From Stigmatella aurantiaca DW4/3-1 (lineage in GTDB: Bacteria > Myxococcota > Myxococcia > Myxococcales > Myxococcaceae), in the NCBI RefSeq assembly GCF_000165485.1, contig NC_014623.1, positions 2,499,501-2,563,500 of the forward strand: a stretch of DNA of 64,000 nt. The letters are read 5' to 3'. Below the pieces are notes generated by a model. The model worked only from the letters and a program-made list of their open reading frames with translations, ran no database searches and was not told the origin of the DNA. Made by a program: the position numbers and the translations under genes. Positions 7,680-15,688 of the stretch are shown piece by piece (the stretch's first letter is position 1; the number at the start of each line of letters is the position of its first letter).

Positions 7680-9063
7680 GTTCCCCCGGCTGGATGGCGA
7701 ACTGCTCGCGGACCCCCAGGACTGCGCGCAGGCGGCCATCAACTTCGGCCAGTTCCTCCAGGGAACTCCGCAAGCCGTGCTGCGGCCGCGTTCCAAGGAG
7801 GCCGTCATCGACATGGTCCGGTTCTGTGACCGGGAGGGCATCCCTGTCACCGTGCGAGGACAGGGCCACACCTGTTTCTATCCGGCGGCCAACGGCGGTG
7901 TCCTCATCGACATGTCGTCTTTGCGCACCCTCCACGAGATAGGCCCGGGCTTCGCGCACGTGGATGCCGGCTGCACCTGGGAACAGGTACTCGATGCCAC
8001 GCTGGCGGCGAGCCCCCCGCAGGTCCCGCCGGTCATCAATGGCTTCTCCCGGCTGTCGATTGGCGGAACGCTCTCCGCCGGCGGCATCAGCGGGATGGCC
8101 TACTTCTGCGGGTGCCAGGTGGAGCACGTGTTGGAGCTCGAGGTGGTGACGGGGGACGGACGGCTGGTCCGTTGCTCGGAGCACAGCGAGCGGAGGTTGT
8201 TCGAAGCCGTCCTGGCGGGACAGGGCCAATGCGGCATCATCCTGAACGCGCGCGTCGCCTTGAAGCCCGCGAAGTCACGGACGCGCGAATACACGTTCAT
8301 GTATCCAAGCCTGGCGGCGCTCCTGGAGGCCATGAACGCGCTGCTCGACGAGGCGGAGCACGCCCGCTCCCCCCGGCTTGATCTCATCTGGGGCAGTGCG
8401 GCGCGCACCCCCGCCGGCTGGGGGTTCGCCCTTCTGGCGAATGCCCACTACGAGCCGGGCCATGAGCCTGACCGTACCGGACTGTTTCGCGCCATCACCC
8501 CGCCCGCGCCCCCGCTCGAGTTCGATGGGACGTTCCGCGAGTACATCCGGCAGCTCGACGAAAAGATCCTCGCGATTCCCACCGGGGGGGGCCGCTACCC
8601 GATGTGGCTCGACATGTTCGTTCCCAGCGAGCGGCTCGTCGAGTACGCGGGCGGCATCCTCGACCGGACCCAGGATGACGACGTGGGGCAGGGCGGCTTG
8701 GTGCTCTTGTTCCCGCTCGAAACCCGGACCTCGACACGCCCCCTGATGAGGCTGCCGGCCTCAAAGCGTGTCTACCTCTTCGATTACTGCCGCAACACGG
8801 ATCCCATCTCCGCGGCCAAGGCCGAAGAACTCCTCACGCGGAACAATGCGCTCTACCAGGAGGGCGTGGCCGCTGGCGCCACGGCCTATCTGATTGGCGC
8901 CGTCCGGATGACCCCGGCCGATTACCAGGTGCACTATGGCCCTGTCTGGCAACGGTTCGCCGCGGACAAGCGCGAGTTCGATCCCCGCCTGACCCTCGGA
9001 CGGGGGACCCCGATTTTTTCCCACATGCTTCGTGACGAGACGGCGCGAGGAGAACCGCGATGA
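7666..9063 (+). CDS. FAD-dependent oxidoreductase, cytokinin-dehydrogenase-like
   Basis: A 465-residue flavoprotein. ATG 7666 overlaps the 3' end of the prenyltransferase gene; a start at 7624 is possible. FAD_binding_4 (PCMH) region: TVRGQGHTC, whose His is at the covalent-FAD position of the family, then GGVLIDMSSL, RLSIGGTLSAGGISG and LELEVVTGDGRLVRCS. The GGTLSxxGISG block and a C-terminal FDPRLTLGRGTPIF match cytokinin dehydrogenases more than berberine-bridge enzymes. Cytokinin dehydrogenases oxidise an N-prenyl amine, so an enzyme acting on a prenylated or aminated product of its neighbour is plausible. No signal peptide, so cytoplasmic. Its stop overlaps the P450 start (ATGA). Confidence 0.8.
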   Translation: MRRVEFPRLDGELLADPQDCAQAAINFGQFLQGTPQAVLRPRSKEAVIDMVRFCDREGIPVTVRGQGHTCFYPAANGGVLIDMSSLRTLHEIGPGFAHVDAGCTWEQVLDATLAASPPQVPPVINGFSRLSIGGTLSAGGISGMAYFCGCQVEHVLELEVVTGDGRLVRCSEHSERRLFEAVLAGQGQCGIILNARVALKPAKSRTREYTFMYPSLAALLEAMNALLDEAEHARSPRLDLIWGSAARTPAGWGFALLANAHYEPGHEPDRTGLFRAITPPAPPLEFDGTFREYIRQLDEKILAIPTGGGRYPMWLDMFVPSERLVEYAGGILDRTQDDDVGQGGLVLLFPLETRTSTRPLMRLPASKRVYLFDYCRNTDPISAAKAEELLTRNNALYQEGVAAGATAYLIGAVRMTPADYQVHYGPVWQRFAADKREFDPRLTLGRGTPIFSHMLRDETARGEPR

Positions 9064-10418
9064 CAACCCTGGCCCGGGAAAGCGAGCTGCCCCTTCCTCC
9101 CAAGAGCCCCTCCTTGCCGGTCCTGGGGGACACCCTGGCGTTTTTGCGCGATGGCCCGGGACTGGTCGAGACACGAGGGCGCCAGCTCGGCCCCGTCTTC
9201 CAGCTGAACCTGTTCGGGCAGCCCACGGCCGTGCTGCTCGGGGAAGAGGCGAACCGCTTCGTCCTTCACTCCGGCACCAAGCACTTCAATTGGAGATACG
9301 GTTGGCCTCCCCACTTTCGTGACCTGTGGGTGGACACCATCTTCCTGGAAGATGGCGACCCGCATCGGCTGCGGCGCAAGCTCTTGATGCCCGCCTTTCA
9401 GACCGAGGCCATCGAGGGCTACCTGCCCCAGATGGAGAAGTCGCACCTGGCCGCCATCGCCCGGTGGGAGAAGGCAGGCCGGATGGTCTGCATCGAGGAC
9501 TTCGGACGTGTGACGCTCCGGGTGGCCAACCAGCTCTTCCTCGGGGACGATACCGAGGACGGCGCGGAGGACCTGCCGCAGTGGATGAAGCATTGGCTGG
9601 AAGGGTTCTACTCGGTCCCCATCCGTTTCCCGCTGGGCACGTTCTCGCGGGCTCTGGCCGCCCGGCACAAGCTGATCAGCCATGTCGAGCGGGCCATCCA
9701 CTCCCGCCGTGAGAAGAAGACCACGGATGCGCTTGGACTGCTCACGGGCTTCAAGGACAGCGATGGGGTGGCGCTCACCACGGACCAGCTCGCCTCCGAG
9801 ATGCTGGTCCTGGTGGCCGCGGGGTTTCACACCACCACCTCGATGCTCACCTACGTGATGTTCGCGCTGGCCGAACATCCGGACGTTCTGAAGAAGGCCC
9901 GGCAGGAGCAGCGCGATCTGGGCATCCAGGGCAGCGTCACGCTGGAGCAGATTCACCGGATGTCCTACCTCAATGCCGTCATGGCCGAGATCGAGCGGCT
10001 CTACGCGCCGGTTCCGTTTGGTTTCCGCCGCGTCGTCGAGCCGTTCGAGTTTCACGGCTACCGGATCCCCGCGGGCTGGCAGGTCGCCTGGTCGGTCGAG
10101 GGCGCCCAAAAGGACCCTCGCAATTACGCGGACCCCCTGCGCTTCGACCCGGAACGCTTCACCCGGGCCGGCAGCGACGCCGACCACCGCGGCGATTTCA
10201 AGCTGGTGGGTTTCGGCGGTGGACCGCGCATGTGCATCGGAACGAACTTCGCCAAGGTGCAGGCGAAGCTCCTGATGTCCCACCTGCTCCGTGGATACGA
10301 GTGGGAGGTGGAGCCGGACCAGGATCTGCGTCCCCGGTTCACGCCGGAACGCACACCCAAGAGCGGGCTTCGCGTCCGCTTCAAGAAGCGCGCAGGCCCA
10401 CCGGATTCTCCGGCGTAG
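9060..10418 (+). CDS. Cytochrome P450
   Basis: A complete 452-residue soluble P450. Hallmarks: I-helix oxygen-activating motif in VAAGFHTTTS, K-helix ExxR in AEIERLY, the PERF-type motif FDPERF, and the haem-binding loop FGGGPRMCIG with the thiolate Cys. The start codon overlaps the flavoprotein stop (ATGA), so it is translationally coupled as third gene of the operon. A class I P450 would need ferredoxin and reductase from elsewhere; none is encoded here. It probably hydroxylates, epoxidises or couples the prenylated aromatic intermediate. Cluster membership is sure, reaction unknown. Confidence 0.92.
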   Translation: MTTLARESELPLPPKSPSLPVLGDTLAFLRDGPGLVETRGRQLGPVFQLNLFGQPTAVLLGEEANRFVLHSGTKHFNWRYGWPPHFRDLWVDTIFLEDGDPHRLRRKLLMPAFQTEAIEGYLPQMEKSHLAAIARWEKAGRMVCIEDFGRVTLRVANQLFLGDDTEDGAEDLPQWMKHWLEGFYSVPIRFPLGTFSRALAARHKLISHVERAIHSRREKKTTDALGLLTGFKDSDGVALTTDQLASEMLVLVAAGFHTTTSMLTYVMFALAEHPDVLKKARQEQRDLGIQGSVTLEQIHRMSYLNAVMAEIERLYAPVPFGFRRVVEPFEFHGYRIPAGWQVAWSVEGAQKDPRNYADPLRFDPERFTRAGSDADHRGDFKLVGFGGGPRMCIGTNFAKVQAKLLMSHLLRGYEWEVEPDQDLRPRFTPERTPKSGLRVRFKKRAGPPDSPA

Positions 10419-10778
10419 GGCTCCACTTGCGAGAGGCCAGCGACGATGGGGCGCTGCCATGCGGGACGGTGACATCGAGCGGTCTGCATCCCGATGGTGT
10501 GAGGGGGCCGAGCTGCTCTGCAGCAGGCACTCCTCGGTGGGCAGTTCCGTGATGGCTGGTTTCGACAGGATTCTCACGCCCGGGCGTTACTACCCCCCAC
10601 CTGGACACCAGGGACTCGAACAGCGCGGGGCCCATCGGGCTCTACCGGCTCGACGTGAGAGTTCGGCCCCCACCGAGGCCGAACTGGAGAATGCCGGGAA
10701 GGGGGGCGTCCTGCCCTCAGGGCCGCGCATCGGCACCTGCCTCCGTTAAGCTCACCAAGATTGCTGGGCTTCTCGGGA

Positions 10779-10807
10779 TGGAGGCGGTGGCTTTCGAACC
10801 TGCCGCC
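10779..10807 (-). repeat. Diverged tmRNA-3'-end-like segment (possible attachment-site scar)
   Basis: TGGAGGCGGTGGCTTTCGAACC on the plus strand is about 80 percent identical to the segment at 14857 over 27 nt, in the same orientation. Read on the minus strand it ends GGTTCGAAAGCCACCGCCTCCA, similar to a tmRNA 3' end, but the T-stem pairing is lost. With the copy at 14857 it could mark the ends of an excised or decayed island. The similarity may also be chance in GC-rich sequence. Confidence 0.3.
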
Positions 10808-11140
10808 GGAGGCTTCCGGCGAGAGCGCTCCAGAGCGGCCGAGAGCAGTCTTCGTAGGAACTCCGGCAGCTTACGCCGTCCCCTGCCCCATGCCGAGCTG
10901 TGTTGAGAGCGCTCCAGCGCGGGTCTGCTGGAGCCATGTAGCAAGGCACGTCACAGCGGCCCTTGAGGCCCTGGAAGGGGGCAATCCGGCGCGGGCTGCG
11001 ACCCTCCTCCGCCTCCTGCTCTCGTAGGCCTCGCTCCCCCCCACAAGCAGGCAGGGGCTCCACGGGGGCCCGTGGGAGGCGGACGGGAGCGTGTGCCCTG
11101 GCGGGTGTGGCTGGGGAGGGGCAGGTGGTGACGCACGGGT

Positions 11141-11178
11141 GGGCGTACCGGCGAAGGCCGCCGGAGGGGACGGTGCTG
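11141..11178 (+). mobile_element. IS91-family transposase fragment (5' part)
   Basis: 38 nt identical at 36 positions to 18167-18204 inside the larger IS91 remnant; both read WAYRRRxPEGTVL just before the first conserved transposase residues. Only this short piece remains here. It places IS91 debris next to the LysM toxin-like pair, as at the second toxin-like pair. Confidence 0.55.
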
Positions 11179-11200
11179 TACGCATGCTGACGCTTCGGCA

Positions 11201-11731
11201 CTACCTCGCCCCTGCGTCCAGTGCGTCCAGCACGGCGGGCTTCAGCTCCACCACCGGCTTGTCCTTGAGGTGTGCCTGGGCCGTTCCCTTGGGCACACCG
11301 GCCGTATCGACGTCGATGAGCCCGCTGCCCTCCATGTGGAAGCCGCCGCCACGCTCGAACATCAGCAACAGGGGCTCGAAGGGCAGGGCCACCGAGTCGG
11401 TCACTCGCGGCAGCTTCGTGCCCGCGTCCAGCAGCGCGGCGAAGTGCAGTGCCCGCACGCAGCAGTCGAGCACCAGCCCCCCCTGCAGCTTCTCGGAGAG
11501 GTGGGCTTCCACGGCCTCGACCTGGGCGGGGGCGGCGCGCACCTTGGGGTTGACCGCGGCGGCGATGTCGAAGAAGGGCCACTTCGTGGACTTCACGGCC
11601 GAGGCCCACCAGGCGGCACGGCGCAGGTACTCGCGCAGCAGCGCCACCCGGGACGGGGTCTTGTCGAACGAACCCGCCCAGTGGATGGCCTTGATGCGCT
11701 TTGCGGTCGCGGTGACGTGAGTGTTCATCAC
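11201..11731 (-). CDS. Hypothetical protein, candidate immunity partner of the LysM protein
   Basis: 176 residues, no signal peptide or membrane segment, mainly helical, acidic/basic balanced; conserved-looking core RRAAWWASAVKSTKWPFFDIAAAVNPKV, and a C-terminal LKDKPVVELKPAVLDAL. I do not recognise a named family. Its ATG overlaps the stop of the LysM protein by 4 nt (ATGA at 11728-11731), so the two are translationally coupled and must be made together. A small cytoplasmic protein directly 3' of a large modular exported protein is the usual immunity-gene arrangement, which is the basis for the suggested role. Confidence 0.6.
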   Translation of the reverse strand: MMNTHVTATAKRIKAIHWAGSFDKTPSRVALLREYLRRAAWWASAVKSTKWPFFDIAAAVNPKVRAAPAQVEAVEAHLSEKLQGGLVLDCCVRALHFAALLDAGTKLPRVTDSVALPFEPLLLMFERGGGFHMEGSGLIDVDTAGVPKGTAQAHLKDKPVVELKPAVLDALDAGAR

Positions 11732-13767
11732 TTTCTCCCCTTCCAGATGATTTCCACCAGTTCGTCCAGGTTGGACAGGTCCGGAGCGAACTGGAACGTG
11801 GGCGGCGTGCGCTCCAGGGCTCTGGGCCAGTGTGCGAAAGGCTCCCTGGCCGGGTCGACAAGCGGCGCCAGGTCGTGCGCGCCATGATGCTTGGGAGTCG
11901 GCATGTTGAGGTCGAGCTTGTAGGCGTCCGGATGAGACGACCGGTACGGCATCCCCTTCTCCATCAGGCGGCTCTCCACGTACTCGTGAGCCAGGAGCCT
12001 CAGGAAGCGCTTCGCCTCGACCCCGGTCAGCTTGCCCTGGGTGGCCTTCATCCAGAGGTCAGCGATGTAAGGGTCCGGTGTGAAGTTGGCCTTGACCGTC
12101 TTGTTGGGGCCAATCGCCAACTCGTGCACCCGGCGGAAGAGGTGCTCCTTGACCTGGTCCAGGACGCTCTGCTTGAGCTTCAGGTGCCTGGCGATGTCCC
12201 GCGCGTCGTCCACGGTCTCGCGAATCTTCTCGTAGAGTTTCGCGTCGGCGGGATCGAACTCATCAATGTAATGCGCCCCGGTCCATGGCACATGCGCCTT
12301 CTTGCCAGGAGGAGCGTCGTCCGGAGCCCGGGACACGGCCTTCTTGAGGCGCTTGAGGGCGTCGTTGGGAATGCGCTTGGAGGCCTCCGCCACCTTCTCG
12401 GCGGCCTTGACCACCTTGGGCAGCTTCGCGATGAGCTTGCTGAACTTGCCCGCCTTGCCCGCCCATTTCACCAGGGTCACCGCGCCGGTGACGACCGCCA
12501 TCAGGATCTCGGCAAGCGCATAGCCCACCACCCAGCCGCGGAAGTGCCACCGGCGGAGGAAGTCCGGAGCGTTCCACCGGGAGAGGAAGGCCTTGAGGCC
12601 CGCGTCGATGAGCTGCGACGGACTCAGCGACGACACCAGCTTCCACAACCCCTTCAGGTCCGACAGGAACTGCCCCGTGAAGATGCTCTTGAGGATGTTC
12701 CAGACGAGCTCGGCCAGGTCCACGAGCCCCGTCACCAAGTCCCACACCGACTCCAGCGCGCCATGAATCAGCCCGGCGACGAACGCGGCATAGCCCAGGA
12801 AGAAATCCCCGATGGCCGTGGCGGTGCGCTTCGCGGTCTGCCAGGCCTCGTAGCTGATGGAGCCCGAGGGCACCTTGCCGCGCAGGCTCTTAGCGAACTC
12901 GATCGAGGGGACCCAGATGACGTAGTCCTCGCGGGTCTGCGTCGTGCTCCAGTCCGCGTCCGGCTGTGGCTTGTAGATGCCGGAGGGGTCCTTGTGGCGG
13001 TTGGCCTCGACGAGGACGTTGACGTAGAAGCGCTCGTCCTGTCCCCAGGAGATGGCGTTGCCCTTGTAGTACTTCTTCACGACCTCGAGGGCACCCTCGT
13101 CCTTCTTGAGCTTGTAGAGGGTGGCCTCGGGGTCCGGGGCATGGATGTTCACGAACTTCGAGTAGACGTAGCCGAAGCTCCCATCGTCGAGCGCCACGAA
13201 GTAGCAGTCGCCGGGAAGCTCCCGGCTCACGAAGACCCGGGTGTTGAAGGGCAGCCGCTTCAGGATGGCGCCGCCGGGAGCCGCGCGAAGGTTGACGCCG
13301 TCGTCATTGCTCACCCGGCCGAAGCTCTCGACCGGCTGGCCCTTCTCGAAGAGGGCCGCCTTCGACGCCTGGGTGGCCGGCTCCTGGGCTCCCGGCGTGC
13401 CAGCATTCCGGGCCTGGGACCGCGCCGCGGGGGCCTGCTCCTTCGGAATCGTCAGCACCTGCCCGAGGACGAGGCGGTTCGGGTCCTTGAGCTGATTGGC
13501 CGCCGCCAACGCCTTCATCGTGACGTTGTGGCTCTGGGCTATCTCAGAGAGGGTGTCCCCGGCGCGAACCCGATACGACGCGGCACGGGGCGGGGAGCGG
13601 GGGCTGGGCGGGGAATCCTTCGGAATCTTCAAGACCAGCCCGGCCTGGATGTAATTGAGGTCGCTCAGGCCATTGAGGCGGGACAGCGCCTCCATGGAGA
13701 CGTTGTGCCGCCGGGCAATCCCGGACAAGGTGTCTCCCGATTTGACGCGGTACTCGACGGTTTGCAT
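11728..13767 (-). CDS. LysM-SH3 protein with polymorphic-toxin-like architecture
   Basis: 679 residues. Two LysM domains (residues about 4-50 and 65-112: YRVKSGDTLSGIARRHNVS, YRVRAGDTLSEIAQSHNVT) bind peptidoglycan. An SH3b-like domain follows at about 155-210. The middle (about 310-450) has hydrophobic helices (FFLGYAAFVAGLIHGALE; WVVGYALAEILMAVVTGAVTLV) of the sort found before toxin domains in polymorphic toxins. The last 200 residues form a distinct domain after PPGKKAHVPWTG, with LLAHEYVESRLM and HHGAHDLAP as conserved-looking His/Glu clusters that could bind a metal. No Sec signal, so export would need a dedicated system such as type VI or an injection device. The coupled small gene downstream is the candidate immunity protein. 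Domain calls LysM/SH3 are strong; toxin role is inference. Confidence 0.75.
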   Translation of the reverse strand: MQTVEYRVKSGDTLSGIARRHNVSMEALSRLNGLSDLNYIQAGLVLKIPKDSPPSPRSPPRAASYRVRAGDTLSEIAQSHNVTMKALAAANQLKDPNRLVLGQVLTIPKEQAPAARSQARNAGTPGAQEPATQASKAALFEKGQPVESFGRVSNDDGVNLRAAPGGAILKRLPFNTRVFVSRELPGDCYFVALDDGSFGYVYSKFVNIHAPDPEATLYKLKKDEGALEVVKKYYKGNAISWGQDERFYVNVLVEANRHKDPSGIYKPQPDADWSTTQTREDYVIWVPSIEFAKSLRGKVPSGSISYEAWQTAKRTATAIGDFFLGYAAFVAGLIHGALESVWDLVTGLVDLAELVWNILKSIFTGQFLSDLKGLWKLVSSLSPSQLIDAGLKAFLSRWNAPDFLRRWHFRGWVVGYALAEILMAVVTGAVTLVKWAGKAGKFSKLIAKLPKVVKAAEKVAEASKRIPNDALKRLKKAVSRAPDDAPPGKKAHVPWTGAHYIDEFDPADAKLYEKIRETVDDARDIARHLKLKQSVLDQVKEHLFRRVHELAIGPNKTVKANFTPDPYIADLWMKATQGKLTGVEAKRFLRLLAHEYVESRLMEKGMPYRSSHPDAYKLDLNMPTPKHHGAHDLAPLVDPAREPFAHWPRALERTPPTFQFAPDLSNLDELVEIIWKGRK

Positions 13768-14171
13768 GAGCGTTGCCGCAATCTACCTCCCCGGGGGCTC
13801 CCGCCACTTCCCCTCTTGCAGGTACCTCCCCCGCTGGCGGGCAGGCAGGCTCGGGGCGCGGAGAGCGGCTTCGCCATCCGCGCCGCAGCTCGCGGAGGCC
13901 CCCTGGCGCCGGTGAGAGCCCCGCGCGGCTGATACGCTCGTTTCTCCATCACCCTGGAGACCCGCTCCCCCATGGACAGCCGCAAGGACCCCCTCAAAGA
14001 AGGGCGGCCTGGGCAGCAGCGTGCCCCATGGGGGGGCTCGGACCCCTACACCAACTCCATGGGCCCGGGACGGCCAAAGCCGCGCAGCCCTCGGCATAAG
14101 GTTCGTGGCGGAGGCTTATCCGCCGACGCGCTGGCAATCCGGCCAGTGCGCCTTCCTCTAACAACTCCAGC
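13768..14171. other. Gene-free stretch upstream of the LysM gene
   Basis: 404 nt with no convincing gene. An ATG at 13972 opens a 72-codon plus-strand frame beginning MDSRKDPLKEGRPGQ that looks like a true N-terminus, but it runs into the DUF932 remnant out of frame and is probably the head of a broken gene. The LysM gene promoter should lie at 13768-13900. Confidence 0.35.
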
Positions 14172-14360
14172 TTGGTGCACCGCAAGGTGACGGACACGGG
14201 TTTTCATGTGCCGGGCCCGAGCACCCGACGTGCGCCTTCTTCGAGGTACGTGCTGGGCTACTGCGGCCACGATGGCACCACGGCGATTACGCTCAAGAAC
14301 GTGGCCACGCGCGTGGTCTGCCAGAACACCCTGGGCGTCGCCCTCGGCGAGAAGTGTGGA
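14172..14360 (+). pseudogene. DUF932 (phage/plasmid-type) protein remnant
   Basis: The plus-strand frame reads YCGHDGTTAIT, then ATRVVCQNTLGVAL. The stretch V-R-V-V-C-x-N-T-L-x-x-AL is the signature of DUF932 proteins (phage/plasmid-like protein TIGR03299). Only about 45 residues survive, with no start, and the frame ends a few codons later. It supports the view that 10.8-16.1 kb is decayed prophage- or island-type DNA. Confidence 0.55.
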
Positions 14361-14383
14361 AGCTCCAGAGCTGGTCCGAGATG

Positions 14384-14703
14384 ATGGGCCGCCTCCCGAC
14401 ACCCGAGGACCTCGTGGTGCCCATGCCCCGGCCAACCAACCGTAGTCCCCGCGTGGAGTTCGGCGGGATGCGGACGGACCACCACTCCTACAAGCGGCTG
14501 TTGAAGGACATGGAGGCGCTCGGCTTGCGGTACCGGCGAGGCCATGACCTGCGCCGGACCATGATTTCCCTGGCCCGCACGGACGGCGCCCGGAAGGACA
14601 TCCTCGAACTCTGCACGCGCACCCCATGCAAGAGTGGCAACACCATCGACCTCTACACCACGTCCCGTGGGAGGCCCTCTGCGCCGAGGTGGCCAAGCTC
14701 TAG
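14384..14703 (+). pseudogene. Tyrosine recombinase (integrase) C-terminal remnant
   Basis: Reads PRPTNRSPRVEFGGMR, then a catalytic-domain stretch RYRRGHDLRRTMISLARTDG (box II with HDLRRT in place of HxLRH), then NTIDLYTT, holding the nucleophilic Tyr. A one-base frameshift near 14655 moves the end to the next frame, where it continues WEALCAEVAKL and stops at 14701-14703. N-terminal and first catalytic Arg regions are absent. It lies about 150 nt from the tmRNA-like att segment at 14857, the expected position for an integrase that uses such a site. Confidence 0.65.
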
Positions 14704-14856
14704 GTGCAGCGCCAAAAGCGCGGCCAGTTCGGTCGGCTGCCCCAGGCGGCCTCAGGGGAAAAAGAAACCCCCGGCTCGCCAGATGGCGCCCGGGGTTTTG
14801 CTACAGCCCTTGCTACAGTCTCCCGGAAAGCTGAGTCCTTTCCGGCAGATGCGGAG

Positions 14857-14884
14857 TGGAGGCGGCGGCAATCGAACCCGCGCC
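14857..14884 (-). repeat. tmRNA 3'-end-like segment (probable attachment site)
   Basis: The minus strand reads GCGGGTTCGATTGCCGCCGC followed by CTCCA, close to the T-arm and acceptor end of bacterial tmRNA (ssrA), with the T-stem pairing at 4 of 5 positions. No upstream tmRNA body is present, so it is not a gene. A 3'-end piece of tmRNA beside an integrase remnant is what island integration into ssrA leaves behind. Related diverged copy at 10779. Confidence 0.5.
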
Positions 14885-15076
14885 GGGCGGTGCGAAACTT
14901 CTAGCAGAATCGCGCCCTTACCTCGTAACCGCCCGGAATGCTTCGGAGTCGATATCCCGCCGCGTCCCGTTTCGTTCCGTCCTGTTCCAGCCCGTTCCGC
15001 ACGCTCCTGCGACATACGTGCAACATGACGGCGCCCGTCATCGTGGACCGTAGAGGCCGCCTGCACCCTGCGGGGC

Positions 15077-15297
15077 TCACTTCCGGGCGCCCCTTGCTGG
15101 CAGGAGGAATGCCACCAAGCTCGAGAGGGTCTTGACCTGAGGGCTCTCCAGGTGAACGAGGCCGCGCTGCCGATGGTGGCCGCCAGTCCCCGCTGGCGTA
15201 TCTCGATGTGACGAGGCAGAGCGGGCCGCTTGCGACCTCGCGCCATGGGGCGCCCGGAACGTGCAGCGGCGGGAGTCTTCGCGGGGGCTTTGGCCAT
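15077..15297 (-). pseudogene. Small basic protein gene with a frameshift
   Basis: ATG at 15297 (minus) has a perfect GGAGG 7 nt upstream (15305-15309) and starts MAKAPAKTPAAARSGRP, then RGRKRPALPRHIEIRQRGLAATIGSA, a very basic N-terminus. The frame then loses sense, while the next frame continues LESPQVKTLSSLVAFLLPARGARK to a stop at 15077-15079. One base indel near 15165 therefore probably breaks a protein of about 73 residues. I do not recognise it; a basic head and hydrophobic helix would fit a small phage-type DNA-binding or membrane protein. The flanks 14885-15076 and 15298-15649 hold no recognisable gene. Confidence 0.4.
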
Positions 15298-15649
15298 GAG
15301 GAAACCTCCGGGGGTGTCCTGTCGGACGGGTTGAGGAGCAGAGGGGAAGGGCTGGACACAGCGCCAGCCGTAGCGGCGCAAGGCAGCCAGCGCGGGACGT
15401 GGCGCGTCTGCCGTCCACGTCGGACACCAACCGCTCCCGTCCTTGGCGCCGCGCCGAAGTGGGGCTTGCGGGGAGCATGAGAAAGGAGCGCGGCGGCTGG
15501 TTACGTGGCCCCGCCCGGCTCGGTGATGATGTCGCCCGTCGTCATCATGTCCAGCGGCGGCGTGCGCTCCTGCCTCGCCGCTGCTAAAGGTGGCCCACTT
15601 GCCTCTTCCGGCTGCGGCTCTGCCCCCGCTTGAGGGAGCTTTCACATGC

Positions 15650-15685
15650 TTGCTCCTCCAGCGTCCTCATGAATGGGAGGAGCAA
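15650..15685 (+). promoter_or_regulatory. Hairpin sequestering the ribosome-binding site of the 15689 gene
   Basis: TTGCTCCTCC (15650-15659) is perfectly complementary to GGAGGAGCAA (15676-15685), loop 16 nt. The right arm contains the GGAGG ribosome site of the gene starting at 15689. A competing inner hairpin TCCTC/GAGGA (15664-15668 / 15677-15681) covers the same bases. Both would hide the site, so translation of the small gene is likely to be conditional. No known riboswitch core is recognisable. Confidence 0.5.
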
Positions 15686-15688
15686 CGC

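Larger units (their letters stand above)
10419..11200. other. Gene-free degenerate stretch at island border
   Basis: 782 nt between the P450 and the LysM-pair. No open frame here has a start, ribosome site and recognisable sequence. It holds two small recognisable pieces, annotated separately: a tRNA/tmRNA-3'-end-like segment at 10779-10807 and a 38-nt IS91-related segment at 11141-11178. The rest looks like decayed mobile DNA. Confidence 0.5.

Noticed and set aside
11830-13932. 700-codon plus-strand open frame opposite the LysM gene
   Set aside because: It is the mirror of a GC-rich coding region; no start signal, and Arg/Leu/Val-rich sequence without any motif. The minus-strand frame has clear LysM domains.
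14857-14884. Full tmRNA or tRNA gene on the minus strand
   Set aside because: Only the T-arm and acceptor end are present; there is no D-arm, anticodon arm or tmRNA tag-coding region on the adjoining sequence.
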